From: Lichenicoccus sp964247695
GTDB taxonomy: Bacteria; Pseudomonadota; Alphaproteobacteria; Acetobacterales; Acetobacteraceae
Direction of reading: 5' to 3'
Assembly: GCA_964247695.1 (NCBI GenBank)
Contig: CAXTVI010000007.1
Coordinates: 48,280 to 112,279 of the forward strand
Length of the DNA stretch: 64,000 nt
The notes below the pieces were generated by a model. The model did no database searches, was not told the origin of the DNA, and saw nothing but the letters and a program-made list of their open reading frames with translations. Shown here piece after piece: positions 1-10,399 of the stretch; within the stretch, counting starts at the first letter, position 1; each line of letters starts with the position of its first letter. The position numbers and the translations under genes were made by a program.

Positions 1-597
1 GGTGGCGATGCTCTGCAGCATGACCGTCTTGCCGGTCCGGGGTGGTGCCACGATGAGCGCGCGTTGGCCCATGCCGATCGGGGAGACCAGATCGATGACG
101 CGCGAGGTGAAGTCCTTGGTCTGACCCTTCACCGGGATCGGCGCGTTGTCGAACTCCATCTTGAGACGACGATCGGGATAGAGCGGCGTCAGGTTGTCGA
201 AGTTGATCCGGTGGCGGACCGCTTCGGGCGCCTCGAAATTGATGGTGTTGACCTTGAGGAGCGCGAAGTAGCGCTCACCGTCCCGTGGCGCGCGGATCTG
301 GCCCTCGACCGTGTCGCCGGTGCGCAGGCCGAAGCGACGCACTTGGCTCGGGCTGACATAGATGTCGTCCGGTCCCGGCAGATAGTTGGCTTCCGGCGAC
401 CGCAGGAAGCCGAACCCGTCGGAAAGGATCTCGAGCGTGCCCTCTCCGTGGATCGCCTGGTCGTTCTCGGCGAGGTTCTTGAGGATGGCGAACATCATGT
501 CCTGCTTGCGCAGGGATGATGCGTTCTCGATCTGCAGCGATTCCGCATAGGACAGCAGATCGGAGGGTGTCTTGGCCTTGAGTTCGGCGAGATGCAT
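1..597 (-). CDS. rho: Transcription termination factor Rho (N-terminal 199 codons; gene runs off the window)
   Basis: Rho is the hexameric RNA-dependent ATPase that ends transcription at rut sites. The reading frame is open from ATG at 597 to base 1, so only the N-terminal part is visible and the C-terminal motor domain lies outside. The start reads MHLAELKAKTPSDLL, a typical Rho N-terminal helix bundle. It is followed by the cold-shock-like RNA-binding domain (GFGFLRSP, then NYLPGPDDIYVSPSQ) and the hinge into the P-loop domain, with VAPPRTGKT as the Walker A motif near the cut edge. A GAGG Shine-Dalgarno lies 8 bases before the ATG. Identity is secure; only completeness is lacking. Confidence 0.96.
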   Translation of the reverse strand, partial: MHLAELKAKTPSDLLSYAESLQIENASSLRKQDMMFAILKNLAENDQAIHGEGTLEILSDGFGFLRSPEANYLPGPDDIYVSPSQVRRFGLRTGDTVEGQIRAPRDGERYFALLKVNTINFEAPEAVRHRINFDNLTPLYPDRRLKMEFDNAPIPVKGQTKDFTSRVIDLVSPIGMGQRALIVAPPRTGKTVMLQSIAT

Positions 598-825
598 TCG
601 TGACGCCTCGAATGGCAGGTCGAGAGGAGGGCTGGAACGGTTGACGCTCAGGGAGGGGGGAACGGGCCGGGAGTATCCTGACCTGAACCGAGCGACTGTC
701 GGGCTGCAACGGGAGAGGCTCCCGCGCTCATGATGTCCGACACGTTCCCAAAGGGAGGGAGATCCGGAACGAGTGATCGTAACCAGAACGCGTGGACCAT
801 AGGGCCGCGCATGACGCGTCGTCAA
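598..825 (-). promoter_or_regulatory. rho promoter and about 190-nt leader
   Basis: On the minus strand TTGACG (825-820) and TATGGT (801-796), 18 bases apart, form a good sigma-70-like promoter roughly 200 bases before rho. The transcript between it and the start codon would be long. Its last 90 bases (about 600-690) are strongly C-rich and G-poor on the RNA strand, as in a rut site. A small GGGAG/CTCCC hairpin lies at 711-723. Rho is known to autoregulate through its leader in other bacteria; that this leader does so is inference. The stretch holds no credible gene. Confidence 0.5.
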
Positions 826-874
826 CAGTCTTCCTCTACAACCGCCTGACGACGCCCAGGACTGACAGCCCGGA

Positions 875-1411
875 CTACGGCATGGCCTGGATGGTATCCC
901 CGGTCCTGGTGAGCCAGTAGCGACCGCCGGTGTCGCCGCTGTCCCACCAGAAGATCTGCCTGATGGACCAACCCCTCTGCCTCGCTCGAGTCGTGATCGC
1001 TCCGGAGAGAGTGGTCGATGAGCAGATGCCGTGCAGGACGAAGTCCCGCCCGGCGCCATGATCGTCCGCGAGCCTGACGTTGAGCGTGCAGGCCGCTCCG
1101 CCCGGCACGTGCCCCGGCCTGATTGATCCGGTAACGCTGCCCGATGTCGCGGGCTCGCCGGCTGTGTTCGAAAGCAGCACGCGTCCCTGCAGGTGGCCGG
1201 CAGGATCAGGCAATTGGAGGACCAGCAGCAGATGCCCCTGAAGGGGTCCGCTCAGGTCTCCGCCATAGCGCAACGGTGCGGTTGCCATGTATCCGGAAGG
1301 GCCCAAGGCGTCCGGCGGACTGACGCCCATGGCCATCGCCTGCGCGACGGGCACGGCATTTCCGGCAAGGAGGAAGAGTGCGCAGGCGGAGCCTCGCAGC
1401 CAGCATCTCAT
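875..1411 (-). CDS. Hypothetical secreted protein
   Basis: I do not recognise this family. The protein has 178 residues and starts with a clear signal peptide (MRCWLRGSACALFLLAGNAV, then a small-residue stretch ending near AQA). The mature part is rich in Gly, Ser and Thr, probably beta-rich, with two cysteines (in AACTLNV and HGICSS) that could form a disulfide in the periplasm. ATG 1411 is chosen because it overlaps the corA stop as ATGA; an in-frame ATG at 1426 is the alternative. It is probably co-transcribed with corA, but nothing in the sequence ties it to magnesium transport. Confidence 0.6.
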   Translation of the reverse strand: MRCWLRGSACALFLLAGNAVPVAQAMAMGVSPPDALGPSGYMATAPLRYGGDLSGPLQGHLLLVLQLPDPAGHLQGRVLLSNTAGEPATSGSVTGSIRPGHVPGGAACTLNVRLADDHGAGRDFVLHGICSSTTLSGAITTRARQRGWSIRQIFWWDSGDTGGRYWLTRTGDTIQAMP

Positions 1412-2376
1412 TGGGTTCCTAGCCATCCTCGTCTCCAGAACCAGATCATCGGCACGATGACCGTGAGCGCCATCAGTGACAGCGCGTAGTAGTAGCCATA
1501 GGTCCAGTTCAGCTCCGGCATGACCTTGAAATTCATGCCGTAGAGACTGGCGATGAAGGTGGGGGGTATGCCCACGATGCTGACCACCGTCAGCAGCCGG
1601 ATCCCGTTATTCTGCTCGATGTTGATGAAGCCGAGCGTTGCGTCGAGCAGGAAGTGGATCTTGTTGCTGACGTCGCTCACGTAGTCGGTGAGACTGTCGA
1701 TGTCCCTGCTGCAGCTGCTCAGGCGCGCCCGGAGCGTCACATGCAGGCCGTCTCCGCCATGCTCCACCACAAAGAGCGCGATCCGGCCGAGGCCCAGCAG
1801 GCTTTCCCGGATGTCGGAAAGGAATCCTTCGGCACGACCGACGCGCCGGAGGCGGTTGCGCAGCTTCTTGTCGGCGCCGCCCTTGCGGTCGCGGTCGCCA
1901 CGGAAGATATGCCGCGACAACCGGTCCAGCTCCGCGCTCATGCGCTCGAGAAGGTCGGCGAGGCGGTCGATCATGGCCTCGATGAGCATGACCATGACGG
2001 TATCGGCCGCACAACTTGCATCGCGTTGCTCGACATGCATGGCCACGGTCTTGAAGACGCTGAAATCCGAATAGCGGATCGTGATGAGCCGGTCCGGGCT
2101 CAGCACGAACCCGATCGGGGTTACGAAGGCATTGTCGTCGACCCTGCGCACCAGCGGCATCGAAAGGTAGAACGTGTCCCGCTCCATCGACATGCGGCTG
2201 GAGGTCTCGATCTCCTCCAGGTCGGCCCGGCGCGGGATGCGCAGCCCGGTCAAGCGCGAGGCAAGCTCCAGTTCAGCCTCGGTCGGCTCGATAAGGTCGA
2301 GCCAGCCGGCCAACTCCGTCTCGTGTTCGTTCTGCACTGCAAGAGGCGGCCGGCCGGCCGCGTGGGCAAGGAACAT
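1408..2376 (-). CDS. corA: CorA-family divalent cation transporter
   Basis: CorA forms a pentameric inner-membrane channel for Mg2+ (sometimes Co2+, Ni2+ or Zn2+). The protein has 322 residues, normal for the family. A large cytoplasmic N-terminal domain is followed by two C-terminal transmembrane helices. The signature GMN follows the first helix (ASLYGMNF), and the periplasmic loop MPELNW and a Tyr-rich second helix come next, ending in a basic tail. ATG 2376 has a GGAG motif about 7 bases upstream. The gene is divergent from trpB and followed by the small secreted protein. No M-box-type leader was recognised. Confidence 0.93.
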   Translation of the reverse strand: MFLAHAAGRPPLAVQNEHETELAGWLDLIEPTEAELELASRLTGLRIPRRADLEEIETSSRMSMERDTFYLSMPLVRRVDDNAFVTPIGFVLSPDRLITIRYSDFSVFKTVAMHVEQRDASCAADTVMVMLIEAMIDRLADLLERMSAELDRLSRHIFRGDRDRKGGADKKLRNRLRRVGRAEGFLSDIRESLLGLGRIALFVVEHGGDGLHVTLRARLSSCSRDIDSLTDYVSDVSNKIHFLLDATLGFINIEQNNGIRLLTVVSIVGIPPTFIASLYGMNFKVMPELNWTYGYYYALSLMALTVIVPMIWFWRRGWLGTQ

Positions 2377-2534
2377 GGATACTCCGCAAACATGGCCGCC
2401 CGGCGCTCGATCGCCTTGCAGATCAAGGCGAATCTGGCGCGATCATCGTGGTGCCGCAAGCTTGTCCGATTTTGGTCAGGCAGGTGACCTGCCGGTCGCG
2501 CTGCGCTAGGAAGCTTGCTGAGCCGGAGGCCGAT

Positions 2535-3862
<1,328 letters not shown>

Positions 3863-3866
<4 letters not shown>

Positions 3867-4729
3867 TCCACCAGCGCCGGATCCGTGCCCGCTTCGCCGA
3901 ACTGGCCCAGGCAGACAACGGGGCCGGACGCGGCGCATTGATCCCGTTCCTCGAGGCCTGCGATCCGGACTTCGACACCTCGCTGGCCATCCTTCGCGGC
4001 ATGCCTGCGGCCGGCGCGGACCTGATCGAGATTGGTGTGCCGTTCACCGATCCGATGGCGGACGGGCCAATCATCCAAGCCGCGGCGAGGCGCGGCCTGC
4101 GCGGCGGCTCGACCCTGAGCCGGGTGCTGCAGATGGTGCGCCAGTTCCGCGCCACCGACGACACCACCCCGGTCATCCTGATGGGATACCTCAATCCGAT
4201 CGAGAGCTACGGCGCGCAGCGCTTCTGCACGGATGCCGCGGCGGCGGGGGTGGACGGGATGATCGTCGTCGATCTGCCGTCCGAGGAGGCGGATCTCCTC
4301 GAAGCGCCGGCGGAGGCGTCGGGTCTGGACATCATCCGCCTGGTGGCTCCGACCACGACTGCGGAGCGCCTGGCGGTTGTGCTGCGCGGCGCTTCCGGCT
4401 TTGTCTACTATGTCAGCATCACCGGCATCACCGGCACCCGCTCGGCTAGCGACGCGGATCTCGCGGCGGCGCTGCCGCGTCTGCGCGCCGCAACCGACAT
4501 GCCGGTCGCCATCGGCTTCGGCATCCGCACGCCGGCGCAGGCGGCCGGCGCCGTGCGTGTCGCCGATGCGGCCGTGGTGGCGTCAGCGCTGATCGAGACC
4601 CTGGCAGCCTCGCTCGACGAGCACGGCCGCGCCGCGCCGGAGACCGTCGAAAGCGTGTTGCAGCAGGTCCGCACCCTCGCGGACGGGGTTCGCTACGCCC
4701 GACACGCCCTCACCTCCACGGAGATCTGA
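3863..4729 (+). CDS. trpA: Tryptophan synthase alpha chain
   Basis: TrpA cleaves indole-3-glycerol phosphate and channels indole to TrpB. The protein has 288 residues, a full TIM barrel. The two catalytic acids are visible 11 residues apart, as in the family: Glu56 and Asp67 in LIEIGVPFTDPMADG. The phosphate-binding end (GFGIRTPAQA) is intact. The GTG start at 3863 overlaps the trpB TGA (GTGA), which fits translational coupling of the two subunits. accD follows 5 bases downstream, so trpB-trpA-accD-folC is very likely one transcript. Confidence 0.95.
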
Positions 4730-4734
4730 CCGAG

Positions 4735-5634
4735 ATGAGCTGGCTGACCGAGTTCGTCCGCCCGAAAATCCGCAACCTGCTCGGCAAGCGCGAAGTGCCG
4801 GACAATCTGTGGACACAGTGCGGCGCCTGCAACCAGATGATCTTCGTCAAGGAGCTCGAGCGCACCCTCAAGGTGTGCCCGCATTGCGGCCATCACATGC
4901 GGGCGCTGGTCAGCGAGCGCCTGAGCTGGACCTTCGACGAGGGCAGCTTCACCCGCATCGAGCTGCCGAAGGCGCCGGTGGACCCGCTCGGCTTCCGGGA
5001 CCAGAAGCGCTACACCGACCGCCTCAAGGAAAACCGTAGCAAGACCCACCTGGACGAGGCGCTGGTGGTGGCGCACGGCACCATCACCGGCCATCGCGCC
5101 GTGGTGGGGGTCATGGCCTTCGAGTTCCTGGCCGGCACGATGGGCGCGGCACTTGGCGAGGGCGTCGTCGCCGCCGCGAAGCTCGCGGTGCTGCAGCGCG
5201 CGCCGCTGATCATCTTCACCGCATCCGGCGGAGCCCGCATGCAGGAGGGAATGATCTCGCTGATGCAGATGCCCCGCACCACGATCGCCGTTCAGATGGT
5301 GCGCGAGGCCGGCCTGCCATACATCGTGGTGATGACCGATCCCACCACCGGCGGCGTCACCGCGAGCTTCGCGATGCTGGGCGATATCCAGATTGCCGAG
5401 CCGAACGCTCTGATCGGCTTTGCCGGCCAGCGCGTGATCGAGCAGACGGTGCGCGAGACGCTGCCGGAAGGCTTCCAGCGGGCGGAATACCTGCTGCAGC
5501 ATGGCATGCTCGACATGGTGGTGCCGCGTGGCGACATGCGCGAGACGCTCGGGCGGCTGATCGCGCTGCTGGGCCACCTGGACCATCCGGTCGTAACGTC
5601 CCACGATCTCGCCCCGGTCACCCAGGCCGCATGA
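4735..5634 (+). CDS. accD: Acetyl-CoA carboxylase carboxyltransferase subunit beta
   Basis: AccD with AccA transfers the carboxyl group from carboxybiotin to acetyl-CoA, giving malonyl-CoA for fatty-acid synthesis. The protein has 299 residues. The N-terminal zinc ribbon has Cys29, Cys32, Cys48 and Cys51 (QCGACN and CPHCGHH). The crotonase-like core includes FTASGGARMQEG and MTDPTTGGVTASFA, as expected. The ATG at 4735 follows the trpA stop closely. Its TGA overlaps the folC ATG as ATGA. accA is not in the window. Confidence 0.96.
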   Translation: MSWLTEFVRPKIRNLLGKREVPDNLWTQCGACNQMIFVKELERTLKVCPHCGHHMRALVSERLSWTFDEGSFTRIELPKAPVDPLGFRDQKRYTDRLKENRSKTHLDEALVVAHGTITGHRAVVGVMAFEFLAGTMGAALGEGVVAAAKLAVLQRAPLIIFTASGGARMQEGMISLMQMPRTTIAVQMVREAGLPYIVVMTDPTTGGVTASFAMLGDIQIAEPNALIGFAGQRVIEQTVRETLPEGFQRAEYLLQHGMLDMVVPRGDMRETLGRLIALLGHLDHPVVTSHDLAPVTQAA

Positions 5635-7114
5635 GCCACGCGCCGGGCCTCGCCTCGGCACTCGGAGCGAGCCCGGAATTCGTTGGCCGCTCCGNNNNNN
5701 NNNNNNNNNNNNNNNNNNNNNNNNNNNNNNNNNNNNNNNNNNNNNNNNNNNNNNNNNNNNNNNNNNNNNNNNNNNNNNNNNNNNNNNNNNNNNNGCGCCG
5801 GGCCTCGCCTCGGCACTCGGAGCGAGCCCGGAATTCGTTGGCCGCTCCGGCGCCGTGCTCGAGCGCCTGCACCGGCTCTACCCCGCCCTGATCGACCTGT
5901 CGCTCGGCCGGCTGCAGGGCCTGCTGGAGCGGCTCGACCACCCGGAGCGCAGGCTGCCGCCGGTTGTCCACGTGGCCGGCACAAACGGCAAGGGCAGCAC
6001 CTGCGCGACCCTGCGGGCAATCGCGGAAGCCGCCGGCTGGCGCGTCCATGTCACCATCTCGCCGCACCTGGTGGACATCACCGAGCGCTATCGCATCGCC
6101 GGTCACCTGGTGTCCGATGCCGAGCTGACTTCGGTGCTCGAGGAGATCGAGCGGGTCAACCAGGGCGAGGCGATCACCGTGTTTGAGGTGTTGACCGCAG
6201 CTGGCTTCCTGCTGTTCTCCCGGCATCCCGCGGACCTCGCCATCATCGAGGTCGGGCTCGGTGGCCGATACGATGCCACGAACGTGCTGCCCACGGCCGC
6301 CGCCTCGGTCATCACCGCGATCTCGATGGACCACGAGGCATTCCTCGGCGAGACGATCGAAGCCATCGCCGCGGAAAAGGCTGGCATCATCAAGCACAGG
6401 GTCCCGGTGGTCACCGGTCATCAACCGGCATCCGTCCTGGCCGTGCTGGAGGCGGAGGCCGCGTGCCAGGTGGCCCGCCTTCTGCGGCGCGACCGGGACT
6501 GGCGCATCGCACCCGCCGGGGATGGTCTGCGCTACGAGGACGGTGCCGGAACCCTGTCGCTGCCTGCGAGTGCGCTGCGTGGTCCGCATCAGGTCGAGAA
6601 TGCCGGGCTCGCCGTCGCCGCCTTGCGCGCTACCGGCCTGCAGGTGCCGGATCGGGCGTGGGCCGGCATCGCCAGCACGACCTGGCCCGCCCGCATGCAG
6701 CGCCTGTCGGGGACGCTCGCCGCGCGCCTTCCGGCTGGATGGGAGCTCTGGCTGGATGGCGGCCACAATCCCGGCGCCGGCCTCGCGCTCGGGGCAGTCC
6801 TGGCATCCTGGCATGACCGGCCGATCGATCTGGTGATCGGCATGAAGCAGAGCAAGGATGCCGGCGGCTTCCTGCGCCCCCTGCTGGATCATGCACGGAC
6901 CGTCCGTGCGGTCGCAGAACCGCACCAGCATCTGGCGTTGCCGGTCGAGGCGATCATCGAGGCGAGCGGCGGTCGGGCCCGGTCTGGTCCGACGGTGGCC
7001 GAGGCCTTGGCTGCCATCGTGCGGGAGTCACCCGAGCCGGGTCGCATCCTGATCTGCGGCAGCCTGTATCTAGCCGGCGAGGTCCTCAAGGCTGACGGCT
7101 GGCGACCGGATTGA
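5631..7114 (+). CDS. folC: Folylpolyglutamate synthase / dihydrofolate synthase, interrupted by an assembly gap
   Basis: FolC adds glutamate to dihydropteroate and to folates. The ATG at 5631 overlaps the accD stop (ATGA). The reading frame runs into 100 N bases (5695-5794), and the 55 bases after the gap repeat the 55 before it. If the repeat is collapsed the frame joins without a shift (GRSGAVLERL), giving a 442-residue protein, normal for FolC. The post-gap part has the P-loop HVAGTNGKGST, the omega-loop region with DITERYRI, and the Mur-ligase motif EVGLGGRYDATN. As written, a translation across the gap would be wrong. Some pipelines would start the gene at GTG 5855, losing about 22 residues. 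Confidence 0.9.
5695..5794. other. Assembly gap of 100 N
   Basis: Exactly 100 N, the conventional filler for a gap of unknown size. Bases 5640-5694 before it and 5795-5849 after it are identical, which points to two overlapping contig ends that were not merged. The true sequence probably has one copy and no gap. Confidence 0.95.
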
Positions 7115-7209
7115 CCGTCGGCAGTCGGCCGCTCATCAAAACCCTGTTGCCACCGAACCTTTGCCGCCGCCCGCACCTGAAGCTGCATTCGGATGAGGAC
7201 GGCGTCGTC

Positions 7210-8364
7210 ATGAGCATCAAGTCAGCCCTGGGCTTCGGCAGCGACCGCAAGATCCGGTATGGGATCGTCGGCCTGGGCGACATCTCGCAGGAGGCAATGC
7301 TCCCGGGCATCAGCCATACCGGCAACTCGGAAGTGACCGCGTTCGTCACCGGAGATCCGGAAAAGGCGCGGGCCCTCGGCGACATGTATGGGGTCGAGGA
7401 CAGCTACCGCTACGACCAGTTCGACCAGCTCATCCATTCCGGCACCATCGATGCGATCTATCTCGCGACCCCGAACTGGCGCCATGCCGAGTTCATCATT
7501 CCGGCGCTGAAGGCGGGCATCCACGTGCTGGTCGAGAAGCCGCTGGAGGTCTCGACCGCACTGTGCCGGGAGATCGTCGACGTGCAGGCGGCCTCGAAGG
7601 CCAAGCTGATGGTGGCGTACCGGCTGCATTTCGAGCCCGCGACCCTGGCCACCATCGACCTGATCCGCTCCGGAGAACTGGGCGATATCACCCTGTTCAC
7701 CTCGAGCTTCGCGCAGATGGTCTCGCCGGAGAACCACCGCGCCCGCAACGGCAACCTGGCCGGCCCGATCCTGGACATGGGGCCCTATCCGGTCAACGCT
7801 GCCCGCTACGTGTTCGGCGACGAGCCTGAAGCCGTCGTGAGCGCCGTCGGCAGCCGGCATCCGGAGGCCGGGTTCGGGGATTTCGACGACACCGTCGCTG
7901 TCACCCTGCGCTTTCCGGGTAATCGGCTGGCGCAGTTCGTGGTGTCGTATTTCGCCAACACGATCGACAGCTATTTCGCACTCGGCACCAAAGGCTCGGT
8001 GCATGTCAGTCCGGCCTACATGTATGGCAAGCCGCTGGAGCAGGTGGTTACCGTCGGGCAGAGCCAGCGCCACGAAAGCTTCCGCAACACCGACCATTTC
8101 GGCGGCGAGCTGAAGTATTTCTCCGACTGCATCCTGGGAGATCACGAGCCGGAGCCTGACGCCGAGGAAGGCTATGCCGATGTGCGCGTGCTCGAAGGCA
8201 TCCTGCGTGCGCTCGAGAGCGGCACGCCACAGACTCTGGAGCCGTTCACACGAGCAAGGCGCATCGATACCGGACAGGTCCAGACCCTCGCTGCAAAGAC
8301 GCCGCCGGAACTGGTAAAGACTTCGAACCCGGGCAAGGATGTCGAGAAGGCTCCAAAAAACTGA
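7210..8364 (+). CDS. Gfo/Idh/MocA-family NAD(P)-dependent oxidoreductase
   Basis: The protein has 384 residues with an N-terminal Rossmann fold (YGIVGLGDISQ at about 17-27), the family motif EKP at 109-111 (VLVEKPLEV), and a C-terminal alpha/beta domain with DMGPYPVNAARYVFG. This layout resembles the glucose-fructose oxidoreductase branch, in which NAD(P) and a sugar or sugar derivative are bound. The substrate cannot be told from sequence. No Tat or Sec signal is seen, so it is probably cytoplasmic. ATG 7210 has GAGGA 10 bases upstream; the frame is open back to a TTG at 7111 but that part is not conserved-looking. It lies 95 bases after folC. Confidence 0.82.
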   Translation: MSIKSALGFGSDRKIRYGIVGLGDISQEAMLPGISHTGNSEVTAFVTGDPEKARALGDMYGVEDSYRYDQFDQLIHSGTIDAIYLATPNWRHAEFIIPALKAGIHVLVEKPLEVSTALCREIVDVQAASKAKLMVAYRLHFEPATLATIDLIRSGELGDITLFTSSFAQMVSPENHRARNGNLAGPILDMGPYPVNAARYVFGDEPEAVVSAVGSRHPEAGFGDFDDTVAVTLRFPGNRLAQFVVSYFANTIDSYFALGTKGSVHVSPAYMYGKPLEQVVTVGQSQRHESFRNTDHFGGELKYFSDCILGDHEPEPDAEEGYADVRVLEGILRALESGTPQTLEPFTRARRIDTGQVQTLAAKTPPELVKTSNPGKDVEKAPKN

Positions 8365-8531
8365 GCCTTCTGCTCCCGCATCTTAGCCAGTCGCGGGCGT
8401 CCGCGTTGATGTAACCTGAGGTTCGACATGCGTGCCCGGAACCGGAGCCGCGGTTGCCTTTGCGCCCGCGTCGCGGTTTGCTGACCTGAACAGGCGGGCA
8501 TGCGTCGCCACCGCCGATCCGAGGAACGCTG

Positions 8532-9491
8532 ATGCGCAAGGTCATCTTTGACACCGATCCCGGCGTGGATGACGCAATGGCGCTGGCGTTCCTGACGCGA
8601 CGCCCGGAGCTTGAGCTGATCGGCGTCACCACCGTGCTCGGCAACGCCGACATCGAGACGGTCACCCGCAATGCCCTGTTCCTGAAGGACCGGCTCGGCT
8701 TTGCAGCACCGGTGGCGCAAGGTTCCGGGGTGACCCTGCTCGGCAAGCACGGCACCCACGCCAAGCATGTGCACGGCCAGAACGCCCTCGGCGATATCCC
8801 GATCCCGGACCTGATCCATAGCCGGCCGGACGGCCGGCGCGGTCATCGCATGATGATCGACCTGATCCGGGCCAACCCGGGAGCCGTCACCATCATCGCG
8901 GTGGGACGGATGACCAATCTCGCGCGCGCGCTGGACAAAGACCCCGAGATCGCCCGCCTGGTGCAGGGTGTGGTGGTGATGGGCGGTGCGTTCGGTACCA
9001 AAGGCCATACCGGCAACGTGTCGCCGGTTGCCGAGGCCAACATCGCCGGCGATCCGGAGGCAGCGGATGCCGTGTTCACGGCGCACTGGCCGGTGACCAT
9101 CATCGGCCTCGACGTCACCCAGGAGGTGGTGCTGGACGTGCCGCTTCTGGAGCGCCTGCGGGATACCGGCGGCGAGCAGGGCCGCTTCCTGTACGACGTG
9201 TCGCGCAGCTACCTCGCCTTCCACCAGAAGACGCGCAAGCTCGACGGCATCTTCGTGCATGACAGCCTTGCGGTCGCCTATGCGGTCGATCCCTCCCTGT
9301 TCACCATCCGCCAGGGTCCGGTGCGCGTCATCTGCGGCGGTCTCGCATCCGGGCAGACGATCCAGAAGATGGAGCGTGCACCCTATCCTTCGACGGCCTG
9401 GGATCCGCATCCCGCGCAGTCCGTCTGCGTCGCCGTCGATGTGCCTCGCGTGCTCGACCTGATCGCGAACAGCTTCATCGGCATTCCCTGA
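8532..9491 (+). CDS. Inosine-uridine preferring nucleoside hydrolase family protein
   Basis: Enzymes of this family hydrolyse the N-glycosidic bond of ribonucleosides in salvage. The protein has 319 residues. It opens with the calcium-binding motif DTDPGVDDAMAL (Asp7, Asp9, Asp13, Asp14). It contains IIAVGRMTNLARAL, the VVMGGAF strand and a C-terminal HDSLAVAYA with the second metal-site aspartate. Substrate preference among purine, pyrimidine and non-specific types cannot be assigned. The gene stands alone, 167 bases after the oxidoreductase; I see no regulatory element in that spacer. Confidence 0.88.
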   Translation: MRKVIFDTDPGVDDAMALAFLTRRPELELIGVTTVLGNADIETVTRNALFLKDRLGFAAPVAQGSGVTLLGKHGTHAKHVHGQNALGDIPIPDLIHSRPDGRRGHRMMIDLIRANPGAVTIIAVGRMTNLARALDKDPEIARLVQGVVVMGGAFGTKGHTGNVSPVAEANIAGDPEAADAVFTAHWPVTIIGLDVTQEVVLDVPLLERLRDTGGEQGRFLYDVSRSYLAFHQKTRKLDGIFVHDSLAVAYAVDPSLFTIRQGPVRVICGGLASGQTIQKMERAPYPSTAWDPHPAQSVCVAVDVPRVLDLIANSFIGIP

Positions 9492-9526
9492 CAGCGCCAC
9501 TGTCTGCGTGCCGGAGATCCCGGACA

Positions 9527-10399
9527 CTATCCCTCGTCCGGAGAATTGCCTGTCAGCAGCCAACATGGACAGCCGGCACTACTCGACGAATCCGGATCCG
9601 GCTCCAGCAATCCATCCACCGCAAGCCGGCGCACGCGCAGCACGACGATGTCGTCGGGGCGACTCGTCGCGCCCTCCTGCCGCTCGGCCAGGATCGACAA
9701 CCAGTACGAGATGCCCTGGCGTTCGGTCAAGATCACCGGCTCGAACGGACTGGCGACCAGCCCCTCGCGCAGCGCCGCTCCGGCGTCGAGCGGGGTGACA
9801 ACACAATACAGATAGCTGTCCGGCCGATCCGACGGGCTGAGTGTCCGGTGATCCACCCGCTGCGGCATGACAGGGGTGGGATCAAGCCGCTGTAGCGGAG
9901 CATAGGGCGTCGGTGCGGCCGTCATCGGCCTGGGGACCGGCGCACTTGCGAGCGCAGCAAAGAGGTCGTCCTGGGTGGCAACGGGTTGGGCCGCCGCTGC
10001 GGGCCGGGCAGCACGCCGTGGCTTGCCCGCCGGTCCGGGAGCCCGCGGCGAGACCGGCTCTAACGGAAGTTCCGGAGCCTGGATCATCGGCTTGCTGCGG
10101 CGTGGCGCCATTGCGGGTTCCATCTGCGAGCCCGACATGTGGCCCAGACTGGTGACGATCGACGGCAGGCCGATGCTCCGCCAGTAGCGAGCGCTCGCAT
10201 CCTGCGGATCGCGCGCAGCGGTGATCCGGCGCAGGACATGGCCTTCGGCATCCTCGATGCGATAGACCATGCAGCCGGAACGCGGGTCGACATAGCCGGA
10301 CGCGCGCACACGGATGCGTGGGCGATCGACCTTCGTCTGCGGCTCGCTTCCCGACAGGTCAACCAAGGCAGTCGTCGTCAGGCGGCGCAGCGCGAGCAC
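9527..10399 (-). CDS. Unknown protein behind zur, with a possible ADP-ribosyltransferase-like C-terminal fold
   Basis: No family is recognised with confidence. About 290 residues fall in three parts: an N-terminal stretch (residues 25-60) with the pattern RVRASGYVDPRSGCMVYRI, a long Pro/Ala-rich linker (about 90-180), and a compact C-terminal domain (about 195-275). The latter has YLYCVVTPLDAGAALREGL, VILTERQGISYWLS and VVLRVRRLAVDGLLE. The order 'strand, GL, LTE, strand, V-L-R-V' is reminiscent of RNA 2'-phosphotransferase or ART-like folds, but that is only inference. The GTG at 10399 lies inside the end of zur; TTG 10366 and a CTG overlapping the zur stop are alternatives. It is probably co-transcribed with zur. 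Confidence 0.55.
   Translation of the reverse strand: MLALRRLTTTALVDLSGSEPQTKVDRPRIRVRASGYVDPRSGCMVYRIEDAEGHVLRRITAARDPQDASARYWRSIGLPSIVTSLGHMSGSQMEPAMAPRRSKPMIQAPELPLEPVSPRAPGPAGKPRRAARPAAAAQPVATQDDLFAALASAPVPRPMTAAPTPYAPLQRLDPTPVMPQRVDHRTLSPSDRPDSYLYCVVTPLDAGAALREGLVASPFEPVILTERQGISYWLSILAERQEGATSRPDDIVVLRVRRLAVDGLLEPDPDSSSSAGCPCWLLTGNSPDEG

Noticed and set aside
5640..5849. The flanking direct repeat as a target-site duplication of a mobile element in folC
   Set aside because: 55 bases is too long for a target-site duplication, the gap has the default length of 100 N, and collapsing the copies restores a normal gene.
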